A DNA stretch of 64,000 nucleotides from Myceligenerans pegani (GTDB lineage Bacteria; Actinomycetota; Actinomycetes; Actinomycetales; Cellulomonadaceae). Position 1 is the first letter of the stretch. Each line of letters starts with the position of its first letter. Shown here piece after piece: positions 7,303-16,261 of this stretch. Position numbers and translations under genes: made by a program. The notes under the pieces were generated by a model. The model was given only the letters and a program-made list of their open reading frames with translations, made no database searches and was not told the DNA's origin. The stretch covers positions 1 through 64,000 of the forward strand of contig NZ_JADBGR010000112.1 of the NCBI RefSeq assembly GCF_014892515.1, given 5' to 3'.

Positions 7303-8949
7303 ATGCGTCTGGGTTCACTGCGCCGGTTGGGGGCGCCTGTCGCGCTCGTGGCCGCCGGCGCCGTCGCGCTGTCCGGTTGCGTCGCGAGCGAGCGCGGCGA
7401 CGAGGGTTCCGGCGGCGACGGCGGGAAGGACACGTTCGTGTTCGCCGCGTCGGCAGAGCCGGCCACGCTCGACCCCGCCTTCGCCTCCGACGGCGAGTCG
7501 TTCCGGGTCGCGCGGCAGATCTTCGAAGGGCTGGTCGGCGTCGAGCCCGGCACCGCCGAGCCCTCCCCCCTGCTCGCCGAGAGCTGGGACATCAGCGACG
7601 ACGGCCTGGAGTACACCTTCCACCTGCTGGAGGGCGTGACGTTCCACGACGGCACGGACTTCGACGCCGAGGCCGTGTGCGCCAACTTCGACCGCTGGCA
7701 CGACTGGACCGGCCTCGCCGCGCACGAGAACCTCTCGTACTACTACAAGGCCGTGTTCGGCGGCACCGGTGACGACAGCAAGTACGACTCCTGCGAGGCC
7801 ACCGATCCGGCCACCGCCGTCGTCACGCTGAACGCCCCGGTCCCGGAGCTGATCGCCGCGCTGTCGCTCCCGTCGCTGTCGATGCAGTCGCCGACGGCGC
7901 TGGAGGAGTACGGCGCCGACGACGTGCAGGGCACCGAGGACGCGCCGCAGCTGACCGAGTACGGTCAGGCGCACCCGGTCGGCACCGGCCCGTACAAGTT
8001 CGTCGAGTGGAAGTCCGGCGAGAGCGTCACGCTCGAGGCCAACGAGGACTACCGGGACGAGATCCTGGACGTGAAGCGGATCATCTTCACGACGATCGCG
8101 GACGGCACCGCGCGCCGGCAGGCGCTCGAGGCCGGTGACATCGACGGGTACGACCTGGTCGCCCCGGCGGACGTGGACGCGCTCGAGGAGGCGGGCTTCA
8201 CGCTGCACAACCGCCCCGCGTTCAACATCCTGTACCTCGGGATGAACCAGGCCACCGAGCCGCTGGACGACCCGCTCGTGCGCCAGGCGATCGCCCACGC
8301 CATCGACAAGGAGGGCCTGGCGCAGTCCACGCTGCCGGAGGGCACCGAGATCGCCACGCAGTTCATCCCGTCGACCGTGTCGGGCTACTCGGAGGACGTC
8401 ACCACCTACGACTACGACCCCGCGCGGGCGATGGATCTCCTCGAGCAGGCCGGCGCCGAGGACCTCGAGGTCGAGTTCAACTACCCGACCGAGGTCTCGC
8501 GCCCGTACATGCCGGACCCCGCCGCGATCTTCGAGGCGATCTCCGCGGACCTCGAGGAGGTCGGGATCACGGTCACGGCGACGCCGGAGCCGTGGAGCCC
8601 GACGTACATCGACACCATCCAGGGCAGCGAGAACCACGGCCTGCACCTGCTGGGCTGGACGGGTGACTACAACGACACCTACAACTTCATCGGGACGTTC
8701 TTCGGTGCCGAGTCGCTGGAGTGGGGCTTCGACGACGCCGAGGTGTTCGGGGCGATCGACGACGCCCGCAACGCGCCGCTGGAGGAGCAGGAGGCCGCCT
8801 ACCAGCACGCGAACGAGGTCCTCATGGACTTCCTGCCGGGCGTGCCGATCGCGAGCCCGGTGCCGACGCTGGTCGTCGCCCCGAACGTGATCGACTACCC
8901 GATCTCGCCGGTGCAGGACGAGGTGTACAGCAGCATCACGTTCGAGTGA
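7303..8949 (+). CDS. Peptide ABC transporter substrate-binding lipoprotein (SBP_bac_5)
   Basis: Captures oligo- or dipeptides (or a related ligand) outside the cell and hands them to the permeases encoded next. The 548-residue precursor has a lipoprotein signal: basic start, hydrophobic core and lipobox LSGC with C26 as the lipidated residue. The mature protein matches the DppA/OppA cluster: ASAEPATLDPA, FEGLVGVEPG, LAESWDISDDGLEYTF and the conserved VRQAIAHAID. ATG 7303 follows AAGGAGA by a normal distance. A hairpin lies between this gene and the permease genes, a common way to keep binding-protein expression higher. Ligand specificity is inferred only at family level. Confidence 0.92.
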   Translation: MRLGSLRRLGAPVALVAAGAVALSGCVASERGDEGSGGDGGKDTFVFAASAEPATLDPAFASDGESFRVARQIFEGLVGVEPGTAEPSPLLAESWDISDDGLEYTFHLLEGVTFHDGTDFDAEAVCANFDRWHDWTGLAAHENLSYYYKAVFGGTGDDSKYDSCEATDPATAVVTLNAPVPELIAALSLPSLSMQSPTALEEYGADDVQGTEDAPQLTEYGQAHPVGTGPYKFVEWKSGESVTLEANEDYRDEILDVKRIIFTTIADGTARRQALEAGDIDGYDLVAPADVDALEEAGFTLHNRPAFNILYLGMNQATEPLDDPLVRQAIAHAIDKEGLAQSTLPEGTEIATQFIPSTVSGYSEDVTTYDYDPARAMDLLEQAGAEDLEVEFNYPTEVSRPYMPDPAAIFEAISADLEEVGITVTATPEPWSPTYIDTIQGSENHGLHLLGWTGDYNDTYNFIGTFFGAESLEWGFDDAEVFGAIDDARNAPLEEQEAAYQHANEVLMDFLPGVPIASPVPTLVVAPNVIDYPISPVQDEVYSSITFE

Positions 8950-8985
8950 GCGTGACCTCGGGCGGCCGCCACAGGCCGTAACATC

Positions 8986-9027
8986 GATGCCCGTGTCCGC
9001 GGCCGACCGCCGTCGGACACGGGCATC
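8986..9027 (+). terminator. Intercistronic hairpin after the binding-protein gene
   Basis: A perfect 14-bp inverted repeat (GATGCCCGTGTCCG at 8986-8999 with its complement at 9014-9027) and a 14-base loop. It lies within the peptide ABC operon and could partly terminate transcription or protect the upstream message. Confidence 0.7.
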
Positions 9028-9153
9028 CATGTGCCACGGAACGAATCGAAGGACCACTGGCATCGACGTGCGGTGCCGCGCAGGGTGCGGGCCGAGGAAC
9101 GAGGCACGCGCCCGGAGCGGAACCGCAGGAGATGGTACGAAGAAAGCGATCAC

Positions 9154-10161
9154 ATGCTCAGACTCGTCGGGCAGCGGCTGCTGCTCCTGATACCGCTCCT
9201 CCTGGGGCTCTCGGTACTGCTGTTCGCATGGGTGCGGGCACTGCCGGGCGGGCCGGTCACGGCCATGCTGGGGGAGCGTTACACGCCGGAGGCGGCGGCC
9301 GCGATCGAGGCCGAGATGGGGCTCGACCAGCCCCTGATCGTCCAGTACGGCAAGTACCTGCTCCGCCTGCTGCAGGGTGACTTCGGGACGTCGCTGCGCA
9401 GCGGCCGTCCCGTGCTCGAGGAGTTCGTCAACCGCTTCCCCGCGACGATCGAGCTGACCGTGGTCGCGCTGATCTTCGCGATCGGTGTCGGCATCCCGCT
9501 CGGCTATCTCGCGGCGCGCCGGGCGGGCACCGTCGTCGATCACACCGCCGTGGTCGTGTCGCTGATCGGCGTGACGGTGCCGGTGTTCTTCCTCGCCTTC
9601 ATCCTCAAGTACATCTTCGCCGTGGAACTGGGCTGGTTCCCCACGAGCGGCCGGATGAGTCCGACGATGGAGGCGACGCACCCCACGAACTTCTACGTCC
9701 TGGACGGGATACTCACGGCCGAGTGGGACGCCGCCTGGGACGCGCTGGTGCACCTGATCCTGCCGGGCATCGCGCTGGGCACGATCCCCCTGGCGATCAT
9801 CGCCCGCATGACCCGCGCCGCGGTGTCCGAGGTGCAGAACGCCGACTACGTCCGCACGGCCCGTGCCAAGGGCATCAAGCCGGCGCGGCTGCGCACCGAG
9901 CACATCCTGCGCAACGCGATGCTGCCCGTGCTGACGACCATCGGTCTCCAGGTGGGTCTGCTGCTGTCGGGCGCGGTGCTCACGGAGACGGTGTTCGCGT
10001 TCAGCGGCATCGGCAGCTTCCTGGCGGAGGCGGTGTTCAACGCCGACTACCCGGTGCTGCAGGGCTTCGTCCTGCTCATCGCCGTGACGTACGCCCTCGT
10101 GAACCTGCTCGTCGACGTGTCGTACGGGCTCATCGACCCGCGTCTGAGGAGGCAGCAGTGA
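9154..10161 (+). CDS. Peptide ABC transporter permease (DppB-type)
   Basis: First membrane subunit of the peptide importer, 335 residues. It begins with the characteristic DppB N-terminus (an Arg-flanked hydrophobic helix, then ALPGGPVTAMLG) and has about six membrane spans. The EAA coupling loop appears as DYVRTARAKGIKPARL...HILRNAMLPV near residues 230-255. The long periplasmic segment around residues 165-195 is typical. ATG 9154 was chosen by homology to the usual N-terminus; the ribosome site (GAAGAAAG) is weak. The stop codon overlaps the GTG of the next permease gene by the GTGA arrangement, implying coupled translation. Confidence 0.92.
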   Translation: MLRLVGQRLLLLIPLLLGLSVLLFAWVRALPGGPVTAMLGERYTPEAAAAIEAEMGLDQPLIVQYGKYLLRLLQGDFGTSLRSGRPVLEEFVNRFPATIELTVVALIFAIGVGIPLGYLAARRAGTVVDHTAVVVSLIGVTVPVFFLAFILKYIFAVELGWFPTSGRMSPTMEATHPTNFYVLDGILTAEWDAAWDALVHLILPGIALGTIPLAIIARMTRAAVSEVQNADYVRTARAKGIKPARLRTEHILRNAMLPVLTTIGLQVGLLLSGAVLTETVFAFSGIGSFLAEAVFNADYPVLQGFVLLIAVTYALVNLLVDVSYGLIDPRLRRQQ

Positions 10162-11141
10162 GCGCCAACGAGCTACCCCCCACCTCGGGGGCCGAGGGGG
10201 CCGCGACCGCGCCCCTGCACGAGCCGGCGTCGATCCACGGGGACGACGGCGGCACCGGAGGTGCGGACCACTCCGGCGAGGGCGTGTGGACGCGCGCCTG
10301 GCGCACGCTGCGCCGCAACCCCGTGGCGATCGCGGGCTTCGCCATCGTGGCGGTGTTCGTGCTGGTCGCGCTCCTCGCGCCGCTGATCGCGCCCTACGGG
10401 CCGCACGAGCTGCCCGGACGCACCGACGTTCGCCCCACGTACATCCCCGGTCCCTCGGCCGAGTACTGGCTGGGCGTGGACCGGTACGGCGGCGACGTGT
10501 TCTCCAAGCTGATCTGGGGAGCGCGCGCGTCCCTGCTGGTCGGCGTCGTCTCGACGCTCTTCGGCCTGACCGGCGGCATGCTCCTGGGCCTGCTGGCGGG
10601 CTGGTTCGGCGGCTGGGCCGACTTCGGCGCCATGCGCCTGGTCGACCTCATGCTGTCGGTGCCCTCCTTGCTGCTGGCCGTCTCGATCGCCGCGATCGCG
10701 GGGCAGTCGCAGATGTCGGTGATCGTCGCCATCGGGGTGGTCCAGGTACCGATCTTCGCCCGGCTGCTACGGGGATCGATGCTCGCGCAGCGAGGGCAGG
10801 ACTACGTCCTGGCGGCCTCCGCGCTCGGGCTGACGCGGCGCTCGGTGACGATGAGCCACGTGCTGCCGAACTCCGTGGGGCCGGTCATCGTGCAGGCCAC
10901 CCTGACGCTCGCGACGGCGGTCATCGAGGCCGCGGCACTGTCCTTCCTGGGACTGGGCGGCGGCGAGCCGTCCACGGCGGAGTGGGGTCGCATGCTGACG
11001 GCCGCCCAGCAGGAGCTCGCGGTCGCGCCGCGCCTGGCGATCCTGCCCGGCGTCTGCATCGCGATCACCGCCCTCGGCTTCACCCTCGTGGGCGAGAGCC
11101 TGCGCGAGGCCCTCGACCCGCGGAACAGGACCCGGCGATGA
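10158..11141 (+). CDS. Peptide ABC transporter permease (DppC-type)
   Basis: Second membrane subunit of the importer, 327 residues. A Gly/Ala-rich cytoplasmic tail of about 45 residues precedes TRAWRTLRRNPVAIAGF, the normal start of DppC proteins. The domain YWLGVDRYGGDVFSKLIWGAR and the EAA loop QDYVLAASALGLTRRSV...HVLPNSVGPV are conserved. GTG 10158 has AGGAGG six bases upstream and overlaps the previous stop; the gene ends in an ATGA overlap with the ATPase gene. Confidence 0.92.
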   Translation: MSANELPPTSGAEGAATAPLHEPASIHGDDGGTGGADHSGEGVWTRAWRTLRRNPVAIAGFAIVAVFVLVALLAPLIAPYGPHELPGRTDVRPTYIPGPSAEYWLGVDRYGGDVFSKLIWGARASLLVGVVSTLFGLTGGMLLGLLAGWFGGWADFGAMRLVDLMLSVPSLLLAVSIAAIAGQSQMSVIVAIGVVQVPIFARLLRGSMLAQRGQDYVLAASALGLTRRSVTMSHVLPNSVGPVIVQATLTLATAVIEAAALSFLGLGGGEPSTAEWGRMLTAAQQELAVAPRLAILPGVCIAITALGFTLVGESLREALDPRNRTRR

Positions 11142-12904
11142 GCGACGAGAAGGACACGATGAACGAGAGCACCACGGCGCAGGCCGGGCCGGACGCGGGG
11201 CCCGGGGCGTCCGCGGCCGATGTCGTGCTGCGGGTGGAGAACCTGGCCGTCGACTTCCGCACGGAGGGCGGTGCGGCGCGCGCCGTGCGGGGTGCCGACC
11301 TGACCGTGCACAGCGGCGAGACGGTGGCGATCGTCGGCGAGTCGGGGTCGGGCAAGACGACCCTCGCGATGGCCGTCCTCGGGCTGCTCGCGAGCAACGG
11401 GTCCGTGGCGGAGGGGCACATCTGGTTCCGGGGCGAGGACCTCGGCCAGGCGGGCCCGCAGCACATGGCGCACCTGCGCGGCACCGCCCTGGGGCTCGTC
11501 CCGCAGGACCCGATGACGAACCTCGACCCGGTGATGCGGATCGGGCGGCAGATCGACGAGGGGCTGATCGACAACGGCCTGCGGACGCGTCGTGACGCGC
11601 GCGGCCGCACCGTCGAACTGCTCGAGGAGGTCGGCCTGCCCGACGCCGCGCGCCGCGCGTCGCAGTACCCGCACGAGTTCTCCGGCGGCATGCGGCAGCG
11701 TGCGCTCATCGCGATGGGCCTGTCGGGGCGGCCCGCGTTGCTGGTCGCGGACGAGCCGACGTCGGCCCTCGACGTCACCGTGCAGCGGGGCATCCTCGAC
11801 CAGCTGTCCGACCTGACCCACGAGCTCGGCACGGCCGTGCTGCTCATCACGCACGACCTCGGCCTGGCCGCCGAGCGGGCCGACAAGGTCGTCGTGATGT
11901 ACCGCGGCGAGATCGTCGAGCAGGGGCCGGCGCGCGACGTGCTGATGAACCCGCGCCACGAGTACACGCGACGGCTGATGGCGTCGGCGCCGTCGCTGGC
12001 GTCGCGCCGGATCGAGATCGCGCGCGAGCGCGGCCTGGACGAGGTGCTCGACGAGGCGCTGCTGGCGCACGAGGACGGCGCCGTGAACGGCGTCGCCGCC
12101 GGAGAGCCTCTCGTCAGCGTGCGGGACGTGACGAAGGTGTTCAAGATCCGCGGCCACGGCCTGCTGGGCAGGAGCAAGGACTTCACGGCCGTGGACGGCG
12201 TGAGCCTCGACGTCCCCCGCGGCTCGACCGTCGCGGTGGTGGGGGAGTCGGGCTCGGGCAAGTCCACCCTGGCGCGGATGATCCTCGACATCGAGACACC
12301 GACGGCGGGCACGGTGCTCTTCGACGGCCGGCCGGCGGGCGGGGCGAACCAGGCGGAGCGGATCGCCTACCGGCGCCGCGTGCAGCCCGTGTTCCAGGAC
12401 CCCTACTCGTCGCTCGACCCGATGTACTCGGTGTTCCGGGCCATCGAGGAGCCCCTGCGCGCGCACCGGTTCGGCGACCCGGAGGCGCGCCGGGAGCGCG
12501 TCGAGGAGCTCGCCGAGCAGGTCGCCCTGGGCAAGGGCCTGTTGCGGCGGTTCCCGTCGGAGCTGTCGGGCGGCCAGCGCCAGCGGGTGGCCATCGCCCG
12601 TGCCCTGGCGCTCAAGCCCGAGCTCGTGGTGTGCGACGAGGCGGTCTCCGCGCTCGACGTCGTCGTGCAGGCGCAGATCCTGCGGCTGCTCGCCGAACTG
12701 CAGGAGGAGCTGGGCCTGACGTACCTCTTCATCACGCACGACCTGGCCGTGGTGCGGCAGATCGCCGACCGCGTGGTCGTGATGCAGAACGGCATGCTGG
12801 TCGAGGAGGGCACGGTGGACGAGGTGTTCGACTCGCCGCGCACCGCGTACACCCGGGCCCTGCTCGACGCCATCCCCGGCAAGGACCTGGAGCTCGCGCT
12901 CTGA
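11138..12904 (+). CDS. Peptide ABC transporter ATP-binding protein, fused DppD-DppF
   Basis: Energises the peptide importer. The 588-residue chain carries two complete nucleotide-binding domains that are separate proteins in many bacteria. Domain 1 has Walker A GESGSGKTT, signature FSGGMRQR and Walker B LLVADEPTSALD; domain 2 has [17 protein letters not shown] and LVVCDEAVSALD. The ~60-residue linker between them follows the oligopeptide-ABC C-terminal motif (ARDVLMNPRHEYTRRLM). ATG 11138 overlaps the DppC stop. The operon ends at two hairpins. A second in-frame ATG at 11159 is a possible alternative start. Confidence 0.94.
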   Translation: MSDEKDTMNESTTAQAGPDAGPGASAADVVLRVENLAVDFRTEGGAARAVRGADLTVHSGETVAIVGESGSGKTTLAMAVLGLLASNGSVAEGHIWFRGEDLGQAGPQHMAHLRGTALGLVPQDPMTNLDPVMRIGRQIDEGLIDNGLRTRRDARGRTVELLEEVGLPDAARRASQYPHEFSGGMRQRALIAMGLSGRPALLVADEPTSALDVTVQRGILDQLSDLTHELGTAVLLITHDLGLAAERADKVVVMYRGEIVEQGPARDVLMNPRHEYTRRLMASAPSLASRRIEIARERGLDEVLDEALLAHEDGAVNGVAAGEPLVSVRDVTKVFKIRGHGLLGRSKDFTAVDGVSLDVPRGSTVAVVGESGSGKSTLARMILDIETPTAGTVLFDGRPAGGANQAERIAYRRRVQPVFQDPYSSLDPMYSVFRAIEEPLRAHRFGDPEARRERVEELAEQVALGKGLLRRFPSELSGGQRQRVAIARALALKPELVVCDEAVSALDVVVQAQILRLLAELQEELGLTYLFITHDLAVVRQIADRVVVMQNGMLVEEGTVDEVFDSPRTAYTRALLDAIPGKDLELAL

Positions 12905-12911
12905 TCCGCCG

Positions 12912-12967
12912 GGCGGCGTGTCCGTGCGCCACGCCGCCGGGCCGGTCTCTCGCGTTGACCGGCCCGG
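12912..12967 (+). terminator. Two consecutive hairpins ending the peptide ABC operon
   Basis: Stem GGCGGCGTG with its complement (12912-12920 with 12930-12938, 9-base loop) is followed by CCGGGCCGGTC with its complement (12937-12947 with 12957-12967, 9-base loop). The first arm of the second stem overlaps the last bases of the first, so only one can form fully at a time. The second stem overlaps the rpsA -35 element. Confidence 0.7.
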
Positions 12968-12984
12968 CGAGCCGTGGCTAGGAT
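12955..12984 (+). promoter_or_regulatory. rpsA promoter
   Basis: TTGACC (12955-12960), an 18-base spacer and TAGGAT (12979-12984). This predicts a transcript start near 12991 and an ~88-base leader before rpsA. The -35 lies in the second terminator arm of the upstream operon. Confidence 0.65.
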
Positions 12985-13078
12985 GTTCGGCGGTGCCGTG
13001 CGCCCACTCATGAGCGCCGCCCACCACTTTCTGTCCCTGTCCGCACTACGTCATGTCCGCATCGGAGCATCGAACTCA

Positions 13079-14551
13079 ATGACCATCTCCACCACGAAGT
13101 CCGCGCCTCAGGTCGCCGTCAACGACATCGGCACCGAGGACGACTTCCTTGCTGCCGTCGACGCCACCATCAAGTACTTCAACGATGGTGACATCGTCGA
13201 AGGCACGATCGTCAAGGTGGACCGTGACGAGGTCCTCCTCGACATCGGTTACAAGACCGAGGGCGTCATCCCCTCCCGGGAGCTCTCGATCAAGCACGAC
13301 GTCGACCCCGGCGAGGTCGTCGCCGTCGGGGACGACGTCGAGGCCCTCGTCCTCCAGAAGGAGGACAAGGAAGGCCGCCTGATCCTGTCCAAGAAGCGCG
13401 CCCAGTACGAGCGCGCCTGGGGCACGATCGAGAAGATCAAGGAGGAGGACGGCGTCGTCACCGGCACCGTCATCGAGGTCGTCAAGGGCGGCCTCATCCT
13501 CGACATCGGCCTCCGGGGCTTCCTCCCTGCCTCCCTCGTGGAGATGCGTCGGGTCCGCGACCTCCAGCCGTACGTCGGCAAGGAGATCGAGGCCAAGATC
13601 ATCGAGCTCGACAAGAACCGCAACAACGTGGTCCTGTCGCGCCGCGCCTGGCTGGAGCAGACCCAGTCCGAGGTGCGCTCCACCTTCCTGCAGACCCTGC
13701 AGAAGGGCCAGGTGCGCCCCGGTACGGTCTCCTCGATCGTCAACTTCGGTGCGTTCGTCGACCTGGGCGGCGTGGACGGCCTGGTGCACGTCTCCGAGCT
13801 CTCCTGGAAGCACATCGACCACCCGTCCGAGGTCGTCGAGGTGGGCCAGGAGGTCACCGTCGAGGTGCTCGACGTCGACTTCGACCGCGAGCGTGTCTCC
13901 CTGTCGCTGAAGGCGACGCAGGAGGACCCGTGGCAGACCTTCGCGCGCACCCACGCCATCGGCCAGGTCGTGCCCGGCAAGGTCACCAAGATCGTTCCGT
14001 TCGGCGCGTTCGTGCGCGTCGAGGACGGCATCGAGGGCCTCGTGCACATCTCCGAGCTGGCCGTGCGCCACGTGGAGCTCGCCGAGCAGGTCGTCTCCGT
14101 CGGCGCCGAGGTCTTCGTCAAGGTCATCGACATCGACCTGGAGCGCCGCCGCATCTCGCTGTCGCTCAAGCAGGCGAACGAGGGCGTGGACCCGGAGTCC
14201 GAGGACTTCGACCCCGCGCTGTACGGCATGGCCGCCGAGTACGACGAGCAGGGGAACTACAAGTACCCCGAGGGCTTCGACCCGGAGACCAACGAGTGGC
14301 TCGAGGGCTTCGAGACGCAGCGCGAGGCCTGGGAGGCCGAGTACGCCAAGGCGCACGCCCGCTGGGAGGCGCACCGCAAGCAGGTCGCCGAGGCGCTCGC
14401 CGCGGACAACGACTCCGCCGCCGACGCCCCGGCCCCGGCCGCCGCGTCCTCCTCGTCCTACTCCTCGGCCCCGGCCGAGGACGAGGGCGCCGGCACGCTG
14501 GCCTCGGACGAGGCGCTCGCCGCGCTCCGCGAGAAGCTCACGGGCAACTGA
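13079..14551 (+). CDS. rpsA: 30S ribosomal protein S1
   Basis: Binds mRNA on the small ribosomal subunit and helps initiation. The 490-residue protein has four S1/OB domains starting near residues 36, 121, 208 and 294; the last two carry the strongest consensus (VNFGAFVDLGGVDGLVH and VPFGAFVRVEDGIEGLVH). This four-domain form is the actinobacterial length, shorter than the six-domain proteobacterial protein. The C-terminus is acidic and Ala/Ser/Pro-rich from about residue 440. ATG 13079 begins the conserved MTIST stretch; a GGAG lies 11 bases upstream. A 12-bp hairpin follows the gene. Confidence 0.97.
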   Translation: MTISTTKSAPQVAVNDIGTEDDFLAAVDATIKYFNDGDIVEGTIVKVDRDEVLLDIGYKTEGVIPSRELSIKHDVDPGEVVAVGDDVEALVLQKEDKEGRLILSKKRAQYERAWGTIEKIKEEDGVVTGTVIEVVKGGLILDIGLRGFLPASLVEMRRVRDLQPYVGKEIEAKIIELDKNRNNVVLSRRAWLEQTQSEVRSTFLQTLQKGQVRPGTVSSIVNFGAFVDLGGVDGLVHVSELSWKHIDHPSEVVEVGQEVTVEVLDVDFDRERVSLSLKATQEDPWQTFARTHAIGQVVPGKVTKIVPFGAFVRVEDGIEGLVHISELAVRHVELAEQVVSVGAEVFVKVIDIDLERRRISLSLKQANEGVDPESEDFDPALYGMAAEYDEQGNYKYPEGFDPETNEWLEGFETQREAWEAEYAKAHARWEAHRKQVAEALAADNDSAADAPAPAAASSSSYSSAPAEDEGAGTLASDEALAALREKLTGN

Positions 14552-14562
14552 CCTGAGTCGTC

Positions 14563-14600
14563 CGACGGCCCGCCATCCCTCCGGGGTCGGCGGGCCGTCG
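14563..14600 (+). terminator. rpsA terminator
   Basis: Perfect 12-bp stem (CGACGGCCCGCC with its complement) and a 14-base loop, starting 11 bases after the rpsA stop. Confidence 0.8.
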
Positions 14601-14931
14601 TCCGCCCAGGGCGGCGTCGTCCTGAGGCCGCGTTGGTCGGGGCGCATTGGTTGAGGCGGCGTCGGTCTCAGGCCGCGCCGGATCTCGGACCGCTGTGGGC
14701 GGGCCGAACGCCGTCGGTCACGCGGACGGCGCTCGAACCGGTCCGCGCACACCTGCCCGCCCGGATGGTGGTGGTGCGGGCTCACGTCGCATGGCCCCAC
14801 GGACCACGGGCGTACTACGCGTTTCCCGCTACTTGTGATAGAAACCCAAGGTCGGGGCGTCTATTCAGGTCGCCCGTATCTTGATGGACGAGTCGATGGA
14901 CAGCTCGATGAATGGCGACGAGTGGAGGGTC
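14601..14931. other. Intergenic region upstream of the P450 gene
   Basis: About 330 bases. The first 200 are GC-rich with nothing recognisable. From 14815 the base composition drops (TTGTGATAG, TATTCA, TATCTT), likely the promoter zone of the P450 gene. In-frame ATGs at 14884, 14896 and 14908 could extend the P450. Confidence 0.5.
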
Positions 14932-16164
14932 ATGTCTGACCGGGAACCGCAGCGGAGCGGAGGTCGGGTGGCACTGGCCGACCTGACCGGCGCGGAGGAC
15001 ATGGCCGCGGCACTGCGGAAGCTGCAGGACGAGTGGGGGCCCGTCGCGCCGGTGGATCTCGAACCCGGGGTTCCCGGTTGGCTCGTGCTGGGGCACGCCG
15101 AGGTCATGGCGGTGATGCGTACGGAGAGCGTCTTCGCCCGCGACCCGCGGCACTGGAGAGAGCAGCTACCGCCGGAGTCGAACCTGCACGCCATCCTGTC
15201 TCCGACCGGACGGCGGAACCTGTACTTCGCGGACGGCGTGGAGCACCGGCGGCTGCGGCTCCCGGTGGACGAGGCGTTCTCGAGCATGGACGAGGTGCGC
15301 ACCGCGGCCTTGGTCCGCGGCGTCTGCGACGGGCTGATCGACGCGTTCGCAACCCGGGGCAACGCCGACTTGATCGGCGAGTACGCGGCGGCGGTGTCGT
15401 TCCTGGCCGTGTCCGGCATGTTCGGGTTCGACGAGGGACAGGGCTTCGCGCTGCTGCGCTGCGCGATGGAGATCTTCGGTCACGGGGGCGATCCCGTCGT
15501 GGCTCTCGAGACGATGGACCGGATCGTGCTGGACCACGTCGCCGCGACGCGGGCGCAGCCGGGACAGAACCTCACGGCCCGCTTCATCGAGCACCCGGCG
15601 TTCGAGGACGACATCGAGATCGGGCACACCATGGTGGTGGCGATCTGCGCGGCCAACGAGATGTTGATCACCTGGATCGCGGCGACGCTGCGCCGCATGC
15701 TGACCGACCCCCGGTACACCGGCCGGGTCACCGGCGTGCGTCGCGGTCTGGACGACGCGATGGACGAGACGCTGTGGCGTGAGCCGCCCGTCGCGAACCT
15801 GCCGGCCCGGTACGCCGTGACGGACTGCACGCTCGGCCAGGCCCACATCAAGGCCGGCGACGCGATCGTGATGGGCGTGGCCGCGGCGAACAACGACCCG
15901 CGCGTGCGCACAGCGGACGAACTGTTCGAGGCGGGCAACCAGTCGCACCTGTCGTTCGGCGTCGGACCGCACGCGTGCCCCGCCAAGCGGCCGGGGCGGC
16001 TCCTGGTGAAGATCGCCGTGGAGAGCCTCATGAAGCGCCTGGACCTGCGGCTGACCGACCCCGAGGTGACGTGGGCGCCGTCACCGTGGTCGCGTTACCC
16101 CGCCACGCTGCCCGTTGCCTTCACTCCCGAGCGCACCGCGGCCCGCACGCCCGCACGCGTCTGA
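14932..16164 (+). CDS. Cytochrome P450 lacking the ExxR arginine and the I-helix threonine
   Basis: A heme-thiolate protein of about 410 residues. The heme loop FGVGPHAC is intact with C349 as the iron ligand. Two otherwise near-universal features are altered: the K-helix ExxR reads E279-T-L-W282, so Arg is replaced by Trp, and the I-helix oxygen-activating site reads A-A-N-E-M, with Met244 in place of Thr. Loss of ExxR is known from the Streptomyces CYP157 group. No ferredoxin or reductase gene is nearby, and the gene stands alone between rpsA and coaE. Start chosen at 14932 because GGAGGG precedes it closely; longer starts at 14884-14908 are possible. Substrate unknown. Confidence 0.85.
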   Translation: MSDREPQRSGGRVALADLTGAEDMAAALRKLQDEWGPVAPVDLEPGVPGWLVLGHAEVMAVMRTESVFARDPRHWREQLPPESNLHAILSPTGRRNLYFADGVEHRRLRLPVDEAFSSMDEVRTAALVRGVCDGLIDAFATRGNADLIGEYAAAVSFLAVSGMFGFDEGQGFALLRCAMEIFGHGGDPVVALETMDRIVLDHVAATRAQPGQNLTARFIEHPAFEDDIEIGHTMVVAICAANEMLITWIAATLRRMLTDPRYTGRVTGVRRGLDDAMDETLWREPPVANLPARYAVTDCTLGQAHIKAGDAIVMGVAAANNDPRVRTADELFEAGNQSHLSFGVGPHACPAKRPGRLLVKIAVESLMKRLDLRLTDPEVTWAPSPWSRYPATLPVAFTPERTAARTPARV

Positions 16165-16261
16165 CGGCCGCCCGTGATACCCGGGCCGATCCTCGATCGG
16201 TCATAACGTGACCGATCGTGCAACCGGGGCGGAACGTCCGGTCGTGAGGCAGGATAGGGGT

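Noticed and set aside
7315-9903. An 862-codon minus-strand open frame across the peptide-binding protein and permease genes
   Set aside because: Opposite well-supported ABC genes, crosses their intergenic hairpin, and reads as Arg/Val/Asp-rich low complexity.
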